DNA of 64,000 bases, taken from contig JAEWSC010000086.1 in the NCBI GenBank assembly GCA_023398575.1, positions 1-64,000 on the forward strand, read 5' to 3'. Numbering within the stretch: position 1 is the first letter of the stretch; every line of letters begins with the position of its first letter. The stretch comes from Bacillota bacterium. GTDB taxonomy: Bacteria; Bacillota; Clostridia; Christensenellales; Aristaeellaceae. The notes beneath the pieces were generated by a model, which was not told where the DNA came from, did not search any database, and was given only the letters and a program-made list of their open reading frames with translations. The translations under genes and the position numbers were made by a program. Positions 7,560 through 15,837 of the stretch are shown here, piece after piece.

Positions 7560-8573
7560 ATGAAGAAATTGGTTTGCCTGATCCTGTCCCTGGTTGTTGT
7601 GTTGGCGCTTGCCAGCAGCGCATCTGCCGCCACCGTTCTGAAGCTTGCTGAAGTGCATGCGGAAGGATATCCCACCACACTGGCTGACCGCGAGTTTGCC
7701 CGCCTGGTAGAAGAAAAGAGCGAAGGCCGCATCAAGGTCGAAGTGTATCCCGGTGCTGTGTTGTACGCCAATGAGAGCGACTCTATTGAAGCTCTGCAGT
7801 TGGGCGATTTGGCATTTGCCCGCGTTTCTGCTTCTCCTGTTGCCAACTTTGTTCCTTCCATCAATGCGATTCAGATGCCTTATCTGTACAAGAGCAAGGA
7901 TCATATGTGGGCTGTACTGAATGGAGAAATCGGCCAGAAGCTTCTGGCGGACATCGAAACTGGCGTCGACAAGGATGGCAAGGTATCCGGCTTGGTTGGC
8001 CTGTGCTATTATGATGCCGGTTCCCGCTCCTTCTACCTGACCAAGGAAGTGCATAAGGTCGCCGATCTTGCCGGTCTCAAAATCCGTATGCAGAACAACA
8101 CCATGATGCTGCGTATGGTGGACCTCCTTGGTGCTACCGGCGTAGCCGGCATTGGCCCTAACGAAGTGCTGAACGCAATCACCACCGGCGTTGTGGATGG
8201 TGCAGAAAACAACTGGCCCACCTATCAGAATATGGGCGATTACAATGCCGCCAAGTATTACATCCTGGACCAGCATACCCGCGTTCCCGAAATTCTACTG
8301 GCGTCCAAGGCTGTTATGGACTCACTGAGTGCTGAAGACCAGGTGTTGTTAAAGGAATGCGCAAAAGCGGTGCAGCAGTATGAAATCGAACAGTGGGCGC
8401 TGAAGGAAGCTGAATCTGAGAAAATCGTTCGTGAAGCGGGCACAACCGTTATAGAGTTGACACCTGAAGAACGGGCTGAATTCGAAGCTGCCATGGCTCC
8501 TCTGTATGACGAGTTCGGCGCTGACTACAAGGACATCATCGACGCCATCAAAGCTATGGGCAAAGATTTCTAA
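7560..8573 (+). CDS. dctP: TRAP transporter solute-binding protein (DctP family), probable hexuronate binder
   Basis: A 337-residue secreted protein with a signal peptide ending near ASSASA (residue 24). The mature part has the DctP layout: FARLVEEKSEGRIKVEVYPG, the LKIRMQNN segment whose Arg usually grips the substrate carboxylate, and GAENNWPTY, a motif common in uronate-type binders. GGGAGG precedes the ATG. The gene starts a dctP-dctQ-dctM operon set between kdgK and uxaB, so galacturonate or glucuronate is the likely cargo; that is inferred from context. A strong hairpin separates it from dctQ, which would favour more binding protein than membrane subunits. Confidence 0.92.
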   Translation: MKKLVCLILSLVVVLALASSASAATVLKLAEVHAEGYPTTLADREFARLVEEKSEGRIKVEVYPGAVLYANESDSIEALQLGDLAFARVSASPVANFVPSINAIQMPYLYKSKDHMWAVLNGEIGQKLLADIETGVDKDGKVSGLVGLCYYDAGSRSFYLTKEVHKVADLAGLKIRMQNNTMMLRMVDLLGATGVAGIGPNEVLNAITTGVVDGAENNWPTYQNMGDYNAAKYYILDQHTRVPEILLASKAVMDSLSAEDQVLLKECAKAVQQYEIEQWALKEAESEKIVREAGTTVIELTPEERAEFEAAMAPLYDEFGADYKDIIDAIKAMGKDF

Positions 8574-8594
8574 GAGACCATCTTGTGCCTAATG

Positions 8595-8632
8595 GGGAGG
8601 GATCACGGGGGCGATTCTCCCGTATCCCTCCC
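8595..8632 (+). promoter_or_regulatory. Intercistronic hairpin between dctP and dctQ
   Basis: Stem GGGAGGGAT / ATCCCTCCC plus ACGGG / CCCGT with one bulged C and a nine-base loop, 22 bases after the dctP stop and with no U tract. It probably protects the dctP message or trims read-through into the permease genes. Confidence 0.7.
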
Positions 8633-8661
8633 TGACTTTATGACGGAGGTGAGGGTCTGTC

Positions 8662-9258
8662 ATGGAAAAGGCGAGCATGCAAACACGGCCAGACCGTGGC
8701 CTGCCTGCGGTGCTTCGGCTAATCAACCGCTATGTGCATACTTTTGTCTTGTTTCTATCAGAGATCGCGCTTGGGGCTATGGTACTGATCGTCATTCTGG
8801 CCGTAACACTTCGCCAATTCAACAGCGGTTTGGCTTGGGCGGAGGAGGTTCCCCGTTTGATGGTAGGTTACTTTGCCTTCTTTGCCTGTGCGATGGGTGT
8901 GAGAGACAAAAAGCATATTACAATGGATGTTTTCTATAACATGGCTTCAAAAGGTGGCTGGGTCCGAAAAGGAATGGACTTCTTTGCAAACCTTTGCGTT
9001 ATGGCTTGCGGCGCGTTTATGCTTTTGTCAGGTTCTGAACGCATTACGCAGATGATGCGCCTTTCCGGGAAAATGCCGATTACGCAGCTGCCAAACTGGG
9101 TTCGTTATATAGCGGTGCCTGTTGTTGGGTTAATCATCGTTTTCGATTCTATTCTTTACCTATTAAGAATTTTGCGGCCTAATGATCTGCTTTTTTCGGA
9201 ACCGGAAGTTGATTATGCCTCCCAAGTTATTCATGAAAAGAAAGGGGAGGAGAAGTGA
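8662..9258 (+). CDS. dctQ: TRAP transporter small permease (DctQ)
   Basis: A 198-residue membrane protein with four hydrophobic helices, the layout of the TRAP small subunit (about residues 25-50, 62-82, 107-130 and 148-172). RQFNSGLAWAEEVPRLMVGYFAFFA is the conserved DctQ second-helix region, with the W-x-E-E motif. GGAGGTGA lies ten bases before the ATG. Its TGA overlaps the ATG of dctM by one base, which suggests translational coupling. Together DctQ and DctM form the membrane part of the Na+-driven importer fed by DctP. Confidence 0.92.
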   Translation: MEKASMQTRPDRGLPAVLRLINRYVHTFVLFLSEIALGAMVLIVILAVTLRQFNSGLAWAEEVPRLMVGYFAFFACAMGVRDKKHITMDVFYNMASKGGWVRKGMDFFANLCVMACGAFMLLSGSERITQMMRLSGKMPITQLPNWVRYIAVPVVGLIIVFDSILYLLRILRPNDLLFSEPEVDYASQVIHEKKGEEK

Positions 9259-10571
9259 TGGATACCGCAACACTAGCAACCATCATACTGTTAGGCGGTT
9301 TTGTTGTGCTCATTGCGCTTCGGGTGCCGATCTCATTCGCGCTATTGCTGGCTACCCTGGGCAGCGCCATTGTAAACGGAACCAAGCTGACAGTCATGAT
9401 CAACCAAATGGTAGATGGGGTATCAAGCTATGCATTGCTTGCCATTCCCTTTTTTATTCTGATGGGTGAAATCATGGGCGCCGGCGGCATATCCGAAAAG
9501 ATTGTGGGCTTTGCCAATCTGTTGGTAGGCCGCTTCCGTGGAGGCTTGGCCTATGTGAACTGCCTGGATTCCATGTTCTTTGGCGGGATATCCGGGTCTG
9601 CTGTGGCAGATGTATCCTCATTGGGTTCGGTGGTCGTGCCCATGATGAAAAAGCAGGGCTATTCTCCGGAGTTTTCTGTGGCGCTGACAGTAACCACCTC
9701 TTGCCAGGGGGTGTTAATTCCGCCTAGCCACAACATGGTCATCTATGCCCTTGCGGCCAGTGGACTGGCCAGCGTTAATATTGAGCATTTGCTCATGGCA
9801 GGTGCGATTCCTGGTATTTCGCTGGGTATTGCCCTGATGATTCTTTGCTTTTTCATGGCGGAAAAGTATCGCTTTCCAAGAGGTGTGATCGTGCCCAAGG
9901 GAGAACGGCTTAAGGTGCTGATAAATGCCATCTTGCCACTTCTCACATTGGTCATCATCATGGGCGGTGTTGCAGCCGGCATCTTTACCGTAACGGAGTC
10001 ATCCGCTTTTGCTTGCCTGTACACGTTCATACTGACGTACATCGTATTTCGATCGGCAAAAATCCGAGACATTGGCAAGGTGCTGCGTAACACGCTCAAA
10101 ACACTGGCCGTTGTGCTTACCCTCATTGGTACTGCAAAGGCATTTGCGTATATGATGAGCGACCTGCGCATACCAGAACAGATTACCGCAATGCTAATGA
10201 GCGTGACGCAAAACAAGTATGTTTTGCTTCTGATCATCAATCTGCTGCTATTGTTCCTCGGGTGCGTTATGGATATGGCACCGCTGATTATGATCATGAC
10301 TCCGATCCTTTTGCCGGTGGTTATGGACCCGCGTATCGGCATGGACCCCATTCATTTTGGCGTGATGCTGATCTTCAACCTGGCGGTTGGCCTGTGCACA
10401 CCGCCAGTGGGAAGTGCGCTGTTTGTCGGCTGTGCCGTAGGAAAAACCTCCTTGGAAAAGACATCAAAGGCTGCTTTGCCCATGTTTGCAGTGATGTTCG
10501 TGGTGTTGATGCTAGTAACATTTATACCCGAAATCACCATGTGGCTGCCGGGAATTTTGTTCGGAAGGTAA
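9258..10571 (+). CDS. dctM: TRAP transporter large permease (DctM)
   Basis: A 437-residue, highly hydrophobic protein with about a dozen predicted helices. DctM landmarks are present: RVPISFALLLATLGSAI near the N-terminus, IPFFILMGEIMGAGGI, FGGISGSAVADVSSLG, and near the end HFGVMLIFNLAVGLCTPPVG. It forms the Na+-coupled channel part of the importer. I chose ATG 9258, which overlaps the dctQ stop as TGATG; a GTG three bases earlier is possible. A GC-rich hairpin follows before uxaB, so the transporter and enzyme genes may share a transcript with damped read-through. Confidence 0.93.
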   Translation: MDTATLATIILLGGFVVLIALRVPISFALLLATLGSAIVNGTKLTVMINQMVDGVSSYALLAIPFFILMGEIMGAGGISEKIVGFANLLVGRFRGGLAYVNCLDSMFFGGISGSAVADVSSLGSVVVPMMKKQGYSPEFSVALTVTTSCQGVLIPPSHNMVIYALAASGLASVNIEHLLMAGAIPGISLGIALMILCFFMAEKYRFPRGVIVPKGERLKVLINAILPLLTLVIIMGGVAAGIFTVTESSAFACLYTFILTYIVFRSAKIRDIGKVLRNTLKTLAVVLTLIGTAKAFAYMMSDLRIPEQITAMLMSVTQNKYVLLLIINLLLLFLGCVMDMAPLIMIMTPILLPVVMDPRIGMDPIHFGVMLIFNLAVGLCTPPVGSALFVGCAVGKTSLEKTSKAALPMFAVMFVVLMLVTFIPEITMWLPGILFGR

Positions 10572-10586
10572 TAACCTCAAAATTTG

Positions 10587-10610
10587 CCCCTCCCAATTTA
10601 ACGGGAGGGG
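10587..10610 (+). terminator. Hairpin between dctM and uxaB, possible attenuator
   Basis: Perfect stem CCCCTCCC / GGGAGGGG with an eight-base loop. Ts follow only after ACACGCG, so it may be a leaky terminator or processing hairpin. Confidence 0.55.
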
Positions 10611-10681
10611 ACACGCGTTTTTATGGGCATTGCTCATTTTTTCACAATACATTTAGATAAGGCGGAAAGGGACTAGGTTAT

Positions 10682-12148
10682 ATGAGAGATATCAAATCGG
10701 TTTACCACCGCACACAAAGGCCGCTTAAGGTTCTGCAATATGGGGAGGGCAACTTTCTGCGGGCGTTTGTGGATTATATGCTGGACATCGCCAATGAAAA
10801 GAAATTGTTCAATGGAGATGTAGCCATTGTTAAGCCCATCACCTTTGGCTCGCTGGAAACACTTCGCCTGCAGGATCACCTATATACTGTATGCTTGCGC
10901 GGCAAGGCCGGTGGACAGGTCATTACCCAAAACAGGGCTGTTACCTGTGTAGGTCAAGTGGTGGATGCCCAAGAGGAATACGAAGATTACATTGCTCTTT
11001 CGAAAGAACCGGCATTGGAATTCGTAGTTTCCAACACCACGGAGGCTGGGATTGTTTTCGATGCGAGCGATGATTTTGCAGCCTGCCCGCCCAAAACCTA
11101 TCCAGGCAAGCTGACCCAATTTCTGTTCCGCCGTTATGAGCATTTTCAAGGAGCCAAGGACAAAGGCTTTGTCATTTTGCCGGTTGAGTTGATTGAAAAC
11201 AACGGCGGTAAACTGAAGGACTGCGTTTTGCGCCTGACTGAAACATGGAAGCTACCAAACAGCTTTTTACATTGGATAGAGGAAAGCTGCGTATTTTGCT
11301 CAACCTTGGTGGATCGCATCGTTACCGGCTATCCCAAAGATACCATCCAGGAATATTGGGCGGAACTAGGGTATGAGGACAAACTCCTGACGGCTTGTGA
11401 ACCCTTTGCGCTATGGGTCATTGAAAGCCCCAAAGATATTGCAGACAAGCTTCCGCTTGACAAGGCCGGGCTGCCGGTGGTGTTTACGAGAGACCAGCGC
11501 CCTTACCGGGAACGGAAGGTAAGATTGCTGAACGGAGCCCATACCGCCACGGTCCTTGGCGCCTATTTAATGGGCATGGAGATCGTAGGCGAATGCATGG
11601 CTGATCCGGATATACGCAGGTTTATGGAGGCTGCGGTGTATGGCGAAATTTCGCCAACTGTGCCTTTGTCGGTTGCAGATGTGAAGGTTTTTGCGGATAG
11701 TGTGTTTGAGCGGTTTGAAAATCCCTTCATCCGCCATGCGCTATTGTCCATCGCTTTGAACTCCGTGTCAAAGTGGAAATCCCGCATTTTGCCTTCCTTA
11801 CTGGATTCCTATAAAGCAAATGGCGGGCTCCCCACATGCCTGACCTTTTCCTTTGCGGCACTATTGGCTTTCTATACCATCCGACAACAGGTGGATGGTT
11901 CTTACGCAGGTACAAGGCCGGATGGCAGCCTCTATCCTGTGCAGGATGATCTGCCGGCCCTTCAGTTTATGGCAGAGCAAAGCGTTAAGGCTACTGGGGC
12001 GTACGCACATGCCGTCGCTGCCAATACAGCCTTCTGGGGGCAGGATTTGAATGCGGTGCCGGGATTTGTTGATGCGGTTTCACATTACTTGGATAGCATT
12101 CGCACGCTGGGGCCTCGGGCTGCTATGAAAAAACTGTTTGAGGATTGA
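10682..12148 (+). CDS. uxaB: Tagaturonate reductase
   Basis: A 488-residue member of the polyol-specific (mannitol) dehydrogenase family that would reduce D-tagaturonate to D-altronate with NADH. The start LKVLQYGEGNFLRAFVDYML is the UxaB form of the nucleotide-binding turn, and VSNTTEAGI, ILPVELIENNGGKL, STLVDRIVTGYP and the catalytic-region RKVRLLNGAHT follow in order. Length and motifs separate it from the fructuronate reductase homologue on the minus strand at 15.8-17.4 kb. It is followed four bases later by altronate dehydratase, the next pathway enzyme. Confidence 0.95.
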   Translation: MRDIKSVYHRTQRPLKVLQYGEGNFLRAFVDYMLDIANEKKLFNGDVAIVKPITFGSLETLRLQDHLYTVCLRGKAGGQVITQNRAVTCVGQVVDAQEEYEDYIALSKEPALEFVVSNTTEAGIVFDASDDFAACPPKTYPGKLTQFLFRRYEHFQGAKDKGFVILPVELIENNGGKLKDCVLRLTETWKLPNSFLHWIEESCVFCSTLVDRIVTGYPKDTIQEYWAELGYEDKLLTACEPFALWVIESPKDIADKLPLDKAGLPVVFTRDQRPYRERKVRLLNGAHTATVLGAYLMGMEIVGECMADPDIRRFMEAAVYGEISPTVPLSVADVKVFADSVFERFENPFIRHALLSIALNSVSKWKSRILPSLLDSYKANGGLPTCLTFSFAALLAFYTIRQQVDGSYAGTRPDGSLYPVQDDLPALQFMAEQSVKATGAYAHAVAANTAFWGQDLNAVPGFVDAVSHYLDSIRTLGPRAAMKKLFED

Positions 12149-12152
12149 ACAA

Positions 12153-13637
12153 ATGCAAAGCTATATCAAAATACATCCATCCGACAATGTGGCCGTTGCG
12201 GTCGAGGGGCTAAAAAAGGGCTTCACTTCCTGCTTTGGCGGTGCTAAAGTGACACTCTTGCAGGATATTCCGGCCGGGCACAAGTTTGCCATTGGCAATA
12301 TTGCATATGGCAGTGAGGTCAAAAAGTATGGTTTTTCCATTGGCCATGCCAAAGAGGATATTGAAGCAGGCAGTCATGTGCATACGCACAATGTAGGCTC
12401 TGATTTGCATTCTCTGCTGGAGTATGCGTATGTGCCTCAATATTCGTTTTTGCCGGACCAGTCACCAAAGACCTTTCAGGGTTACAAGCGGCCGGAAGGT
12501 AAGGTGGGTATCCGTAACGAGGTATGGATCATCCCAACGGTTGGCTGCGTCAACGCCATTGCCAAGGAAATTGAGGTTCAAGCGCAGCAGTTCGTCCGGG
12601 ATGGACTGGAGGCGGTGGTGGCGTACAGTCATCCCTTTGGCTGTTCCCAACTGGGAGATGATTTGAAAAACACGCAAAAGGCGCTGTGCGGCTTGATCCG
12701 CCACCCCAACGCTGGCGGTGTACTTGTGCTGGGTCTGGGCTGCGAAAACAACAGGATTTCTGAAATGAAAAAGGTACTGGGGCCATATGACGAAAACAGA
12801 ATCAAATTTCTCGTCACTCAGGATGTGGAGGATGAGGTAGAAGCTGCGCTTGCCCTTGTAAAAGAGTTGTGTGATACAGCAGCAAATAACAGGCGGGAAG
12901 AAATACCGGCCTCACAGTTAGTGCTGGGTTTAAAGTGCGGCGGGTCAGATGGGTTTTCTGGCATCACCGCCAATCCGCTCGTGGGTAGCTTATCCGACCG
13001 CCTAATCGCCCAGGGCGGCAGTGCCATATTAACTGAGGTGCCGGAGATGTTTGGCGCGGAAACACTATTGATGCAGCGCTGTGTCAGCCGCGAAGTGTTT
13101 GATAAAACGGTAGAGCTTATCAATGATTTTAAATCCTACTTTATGCGTTACAACCAGCCCATTGACGAGAATCCTTCGCCTGGAAATAAGGATGGCGGCA
13201 TTACCACTCTGGCTGATAAATCGCTGGGTTGTGTGCAAAAGGGTGGTACGGCGCCAGTGGTGGATGTGCTTGCATACGGCGAGCCTGTGCGGGAAAAAGG
13301 GTTGAGCCTTTTGCAAAGCCCAGGCAATGATTTGGTGGCCTCCAACGCGCTGCTTTTTTCCGGCGCGCATATGGTGCTCTTCACCACTGGCAGGGGCACG
13401 CCCTTTGGCTGCGCGGTTCCAACCGTGAAAATCGCCAGCAACAGTGCTTTGGCCAAGCGAAAGAGCAACTGGATCGATTTTGACGCTGGCCAGTTGGTGG
13501 AAGAAAAATCGATGGAAGAACTGACCACAGAACTGTTTGATCTGGTGCTGGATATCGCCTCAGGAAGGAAAAAGGCCCAATCCGAATCGCTGGATAAGCG
13601 GGATTTGACCATATTTAAAGATGGGGTAACAGAGTAA
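12153..13637 (+). CDS. uxaA: Altronate dehydratase
   Basis: A 494-residue enzyme that would dehydrate D-altronate to KDG. Residues 1 to about 95 form the SAF-like N-terminal domain (HPSDNVAVAVEGLKKG ... HTHNVGSDLH). The main UxaA domain follows with VGIRNEVWIIPTVGCVN, AYSHPFGCSQLGDD, GLGCENN and GLKCGGSDGFSGITANP, whose conserved cysteines and acids bind the Fe2+ centre. I chose ATG 12153, four bases after the uxaB stop, with GAGG nine bases upstream; a TTG 15 bases earlier would overlap uxaB. It ends the plus-strand uronate run; no clear terminator follows, only the GC-rich unit at 13640-13810. Confidence 0.94.
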   Translation: MQSYIKIHPSDNVAVAVEGLKKGFTSCFGGAKVTLLQDIPAGHKFAIGNIAYGSEVKKYGFSIGHAKEDIEAGSHVHTHNVGSDLHSLLEYAYVPQYSFLPDQSPKTFQGYKRPEGKVGIRNEVWIIPTVGCVNAIAKEIEVQAQQFVRDGLEAVVAYSHPFGCSQLGDDLKNTQKALCGLIRHPNAGGVLVLGLGCENNRISEMKKVLGPYDENRIKFLVTQDVEDEVEAALALVKELCDTAANNRREEIPASQLVLGLKCGGSDGFSGITANPLVGSLSDRLIAQGGSAILTEVPEMFGAETLLMQRCVSREVFDKTVELINDFKSYFMRYNQPIDENPSPGNKDGGITTLADKSLGCVQKGGTAPVVDVLAYGEPVREKGLSLLQSPGNDLVASNALLFSGAHMVLFTTGRGTPFGCAVPTVKIASNSALAKRKSNWIDFDAGQLVEEKSMEELTTELFDLVLDIASGRKKAQSESLDKRDLTIFKDGVTE

Positions 13638-13639
13638 AC

Positions 13640-13810
13640 ATGGGCTCTGGCCCTGAACCCAGCCAAAGGTTCCACAGCGGAAGCGCCGACTGTGGCGGAT
13701 AAAGCGAGGCGGAGGAAGCTGGCGAAACAAGCACTGTGAACATGCGTGAAGCAGTGCGGAGATTGAGTCAGCCGGAACACAGCCCCTTTCGAATCTTCAT
13801 CGATTTGTGA
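13640..13810. repeat. GC-rich, hairpin-dense intergenic unit
   Basis: Between the convergent uxaA and zinc-ribbon genes lies a GC-rich stretch with several short inverted repeats: CCACAG/CTGTGG around a 12-base loop, CACTG/CAGTG and CTTCA/TGAAG. Frames run through it on the minus strand but lack ribosome sites and look spurious. It may be a dispersed noncoding repeat. Confidence 0.35.
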
Positions 13811-13831
13811 AGGGTGAGGGTGCTTTGGTCA

Positions 13832-14755
13832 TCAAGCTCTATCATTCTCCAAAGCTCCGTATGCCAACTCTTCGATGAGAGCTGTTACCTGCTCCTTCGT
13901 TCCTTGAATCAGGTTTATGCCAACTGGGCGGTTCTTAGTTCCCGCAATGCTGGAAATGTGAAATTCATGAATCAGATTATCGATAAGCCGCATTTTTGCG
14001 GCGTTTTCTTTTGCCTTTTCCCAGTCGGCAATGAACTTGTCAAAGATGCCGGAGGCCTCGCCCCTGGGCATGTTATTGGCCCGGTAGCTCTGCCGGTATT
14101 CCCGGTAAGTGTACCGCTGGCCGCAGGCGCATTCCATGAGATTCGCATAGTCAAGAACGGCGCCGCAGTGCAGGCATTTGACTTTTCCCTTTTCCATCAG
14201 GTCATAAACTTCACGTGAGATGATGCACCGGGTATACATGGTAAAGCCGATGTCGTTGAGCAGCGCTTCATCTGTCAAGCCTTTTGCATCGGAATCATAC
14301 AGCCTTTTTAGGTCTCTGCGGGAAACCATGGCTGGCCAGCGGCACTGGTTCAGTGCTTTGTCTTTGGGTACTGCGCTTTTTGCTTTTTGATTTCTTCTTT
14401 CTGTACGTGCATTATGAAATGCTTCAAAGCGTTCCATAAATCCATCACGGTGCATTTGATCCACTCTTTCGATGGCAGCATCAAAAGATGGGCGATTTAT
14501 TACGCAAATGCCCTCCACCGAAAAGCATCCATCATGAAAGCAAACGTTGTTTACAAGGATCAAGCCGCTATGGCCATATTTGTATTTCCAGCCGTTTTGA
14601 TCAGAATAGGCGATTACCACATAGCCCAGGCCGAATCTTTCTTTCAGAACCTGGTTAAAATCGGAAAACAGCTGCTTAGCCTGCCCTTGGAGGTATGCAT
14701 TAACCTCATTTAGCTTTGGCTTTACTGTCTTTGGGTATTGCTCTTTCCAATCCAT
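13832..14755 (-). CDS. Unrecognised protein with a zinc ribbon
   Basis: A 307-residue soluble protein of unknown function. The N-terminal 100 residues (DWKEQYPKTVKP ... NGWKYKYGHSG) recall the layout of DUF3788 proteins, but only weakly. Residues 194-211 form a likely zinc ribbon, Cys194-x2-Cys197 with Cys209-x-Cys211, in CLHCGAVLDYANLMECACG. The C-terminal 60 residues end in a helical IDNLIHEFHI... NRPVGINLIQG module. I chose ATG 14755 because AAAGGAG lies nine bases upstream; an ATG at 14791 would overlap the upstream gene and lacks a site. It lies 28 bases after the adenosine-deaminase-like gene and probably shares its transcript. A regulatory or nucleic-acid-binding role is possible but unproven. 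Confidence 0.75.
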   Translation of the reverse strand: MDWKEQYPKTVKPKLNEVNAYLQGQAKQLFSDFNQVLKERFGLGYVVIAYSDQNGWKYKYGHSGLILVNNVCFHDGCFSVEGICVINRPSFDAAIERVDQMHRDGFMERFEAFHNARTERRNQKAKSAVPKDKALNQCRWPAMVSRRDLKRLYDSDAKGLTDEALLNDIGFTMYTRCIISREVYDLMEKGKVKCLHCGAVLDYANLMECACGQRYTYREYRQSYRANNMPRGEASGIFDKFIADWEKAKENAAKMRLIDNLIHEFHISSIAGTKNRPVGINLIQGTKEQVTALIEELAYGALENDRA

Positions 14756-14783
14756 TGGGATGCTCCTTTGTGCAAGATCTGCT

Positions 14784-15752
14784 CTATGCATTGGTAGGGT
14801 AAGATTGTGATGCTGATAATCCTGTTAGGCGTATACTGTCAAGTTCATACCCGGTCATACAGCCAGCCGAATAAAGGTTCTGATATTCTTGAGAAGCGCT
14901 CTGGTTAAAGATCAGCAGATCATCGGTGTTGATGGTGACTTTAACATCGTGATCATGCAGAGCTCGAATGGGGTGCTCTTGGTAAGATTTAGCGCGGCCA
15001 AGCAGGATGTTGCTGGTGGGGCAGACATTGAGCTGAATTTTGTGCTTGCTCAGCCAGCGCATCGCCGGTACACTGGCGGCAGCCGCAATGCCATGATGCA
15101 CTTCATCAAGTTCCAGAAGCTCACAGGCTTCGATTACGTCATCTGCTGTACCAAACTCACCAACATGTGCCTTTCTTTTGACACCCAGGCTTTGTACCAG
15201 ACGGAATATTTTATGAAATGGTTCAATGGGCTGAGCAAGTTCGTTGCAACAAATATCGATAGAAGCAAACCATCCGTACGAAAGAGCTTCCTCAACGTCG
15301 TTATATATCCTGTCCGTATTGCAAGCACGGTTCAGCGACAGCTCGGGTAGAAATTCTGTCTCAGGGGCGAACGCTGTGTGCAGTGCATGAATCGTTTTCA
15401 CAAAATGCTCCATGCCGCCCAACCCTTTCACCTCATCCAAACCGAAGTTCAGGGCAAGCACCTTGATATTGTCGGCTTTCGCCTGCGCAAAGGCTGCTTC
15501 CAGGCGCTTCAAATAACCTGCGATTCCAGGGCAGTGAATCTTTACATGCTGCTCAAACCACACCTGCATATCATCAAGGGAAGAAAACAGCTCATCCGGT
15601 GGGTCGATTTTCACATTGGCCCAATTGGCGATATAGCATTGCGATCCGCCCCGGCCGGCGTGATTATGCAAGTCTGACTTGGGGATATGCTGTACTCCAT
15701 GTAAATCATTGTTTTGCAAGGAGACAATGAATTTTTGCGAGTCGATGTCCAT
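14784..15752 (-). CDS. Adenosine-deaminase-family amidohydrolase
   Basis: A 322-residue metal-dependent hydrolase. The adenosine/AMP deaminase motifs are in order: PKSDLHNHAGRGG (HxH metal ligands, usually LHxHLxG), AHVGEFG (usually HAGE, the catalytic Glu), EVHHGIAAA (metal His), NVCPTSNILLG (CPxSN) and VTINTDD (metal Asp). All catalytic residues are kept, so it is probably active. The HNHAGRG form is unlike classic adenosine deaminase, so another aminopurine or a different amide may be the substrate. A strong AAGGAG site precedes the ATG. It follows a terminator after uxuB, so it may have its own expression. Confidence 0.85.
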   Translation of the reverse strand: MDIDSQKFIVSLQNNDLHGVQHIPKSDLHNHAGRGGSQCYIANWANVKIDPPDELFSSLDDMQVWFEQHVKIHCPGIAGYLKRLEAAFAQAKADNIKVLALNFGLDEVKGLGGMEHFVKTIHALHTAFAPETEFLPELSLNRACNTDRIYNDVEEALSYGWFASIDICCNELAQPIEPFHKIFRLVQSLGVKRKAHVGEFGTADDVIEACELLELDEVHHGIAAAASVPAMRWLSKHKIQLNVCPTSNILLGRAKSYQEHPIRALHDHDVKVTINTDDLLIFNQSASQEYQNLYSAGCMTGYELDSIRLTGLSASQSYPTNA

Positions 15753-15782
15753 GCCTATACTCCTTAAGGAATTTGTGAAAAA

Positions 15783-15811
15783 CCTATGCCCCTGAACGTA
15801 AGGAGCATAGG
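15783..15811 (-). terminator. Terminator after uxuB
   Basis: Read on the minus strand: stem CCTATGC / GCATAGG with a 15-base loop, then TTTTT. It separates uxuB from the deaminase-like gene. Confidence 0.75.
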
Positions 15812-15837
15812 CTTATCGCTATATCGGTGCTTTGGGG

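Noticed and set aside
13148..13780. 210-codon minus-strand frame across the end of uxaA and the GC-rich unit
   Set aside because: It overlaps a well-supported gene in antisense, has no ribosome site and its translation shows no domain; likely a shadow of uxaA plus the GC-rich repeat.
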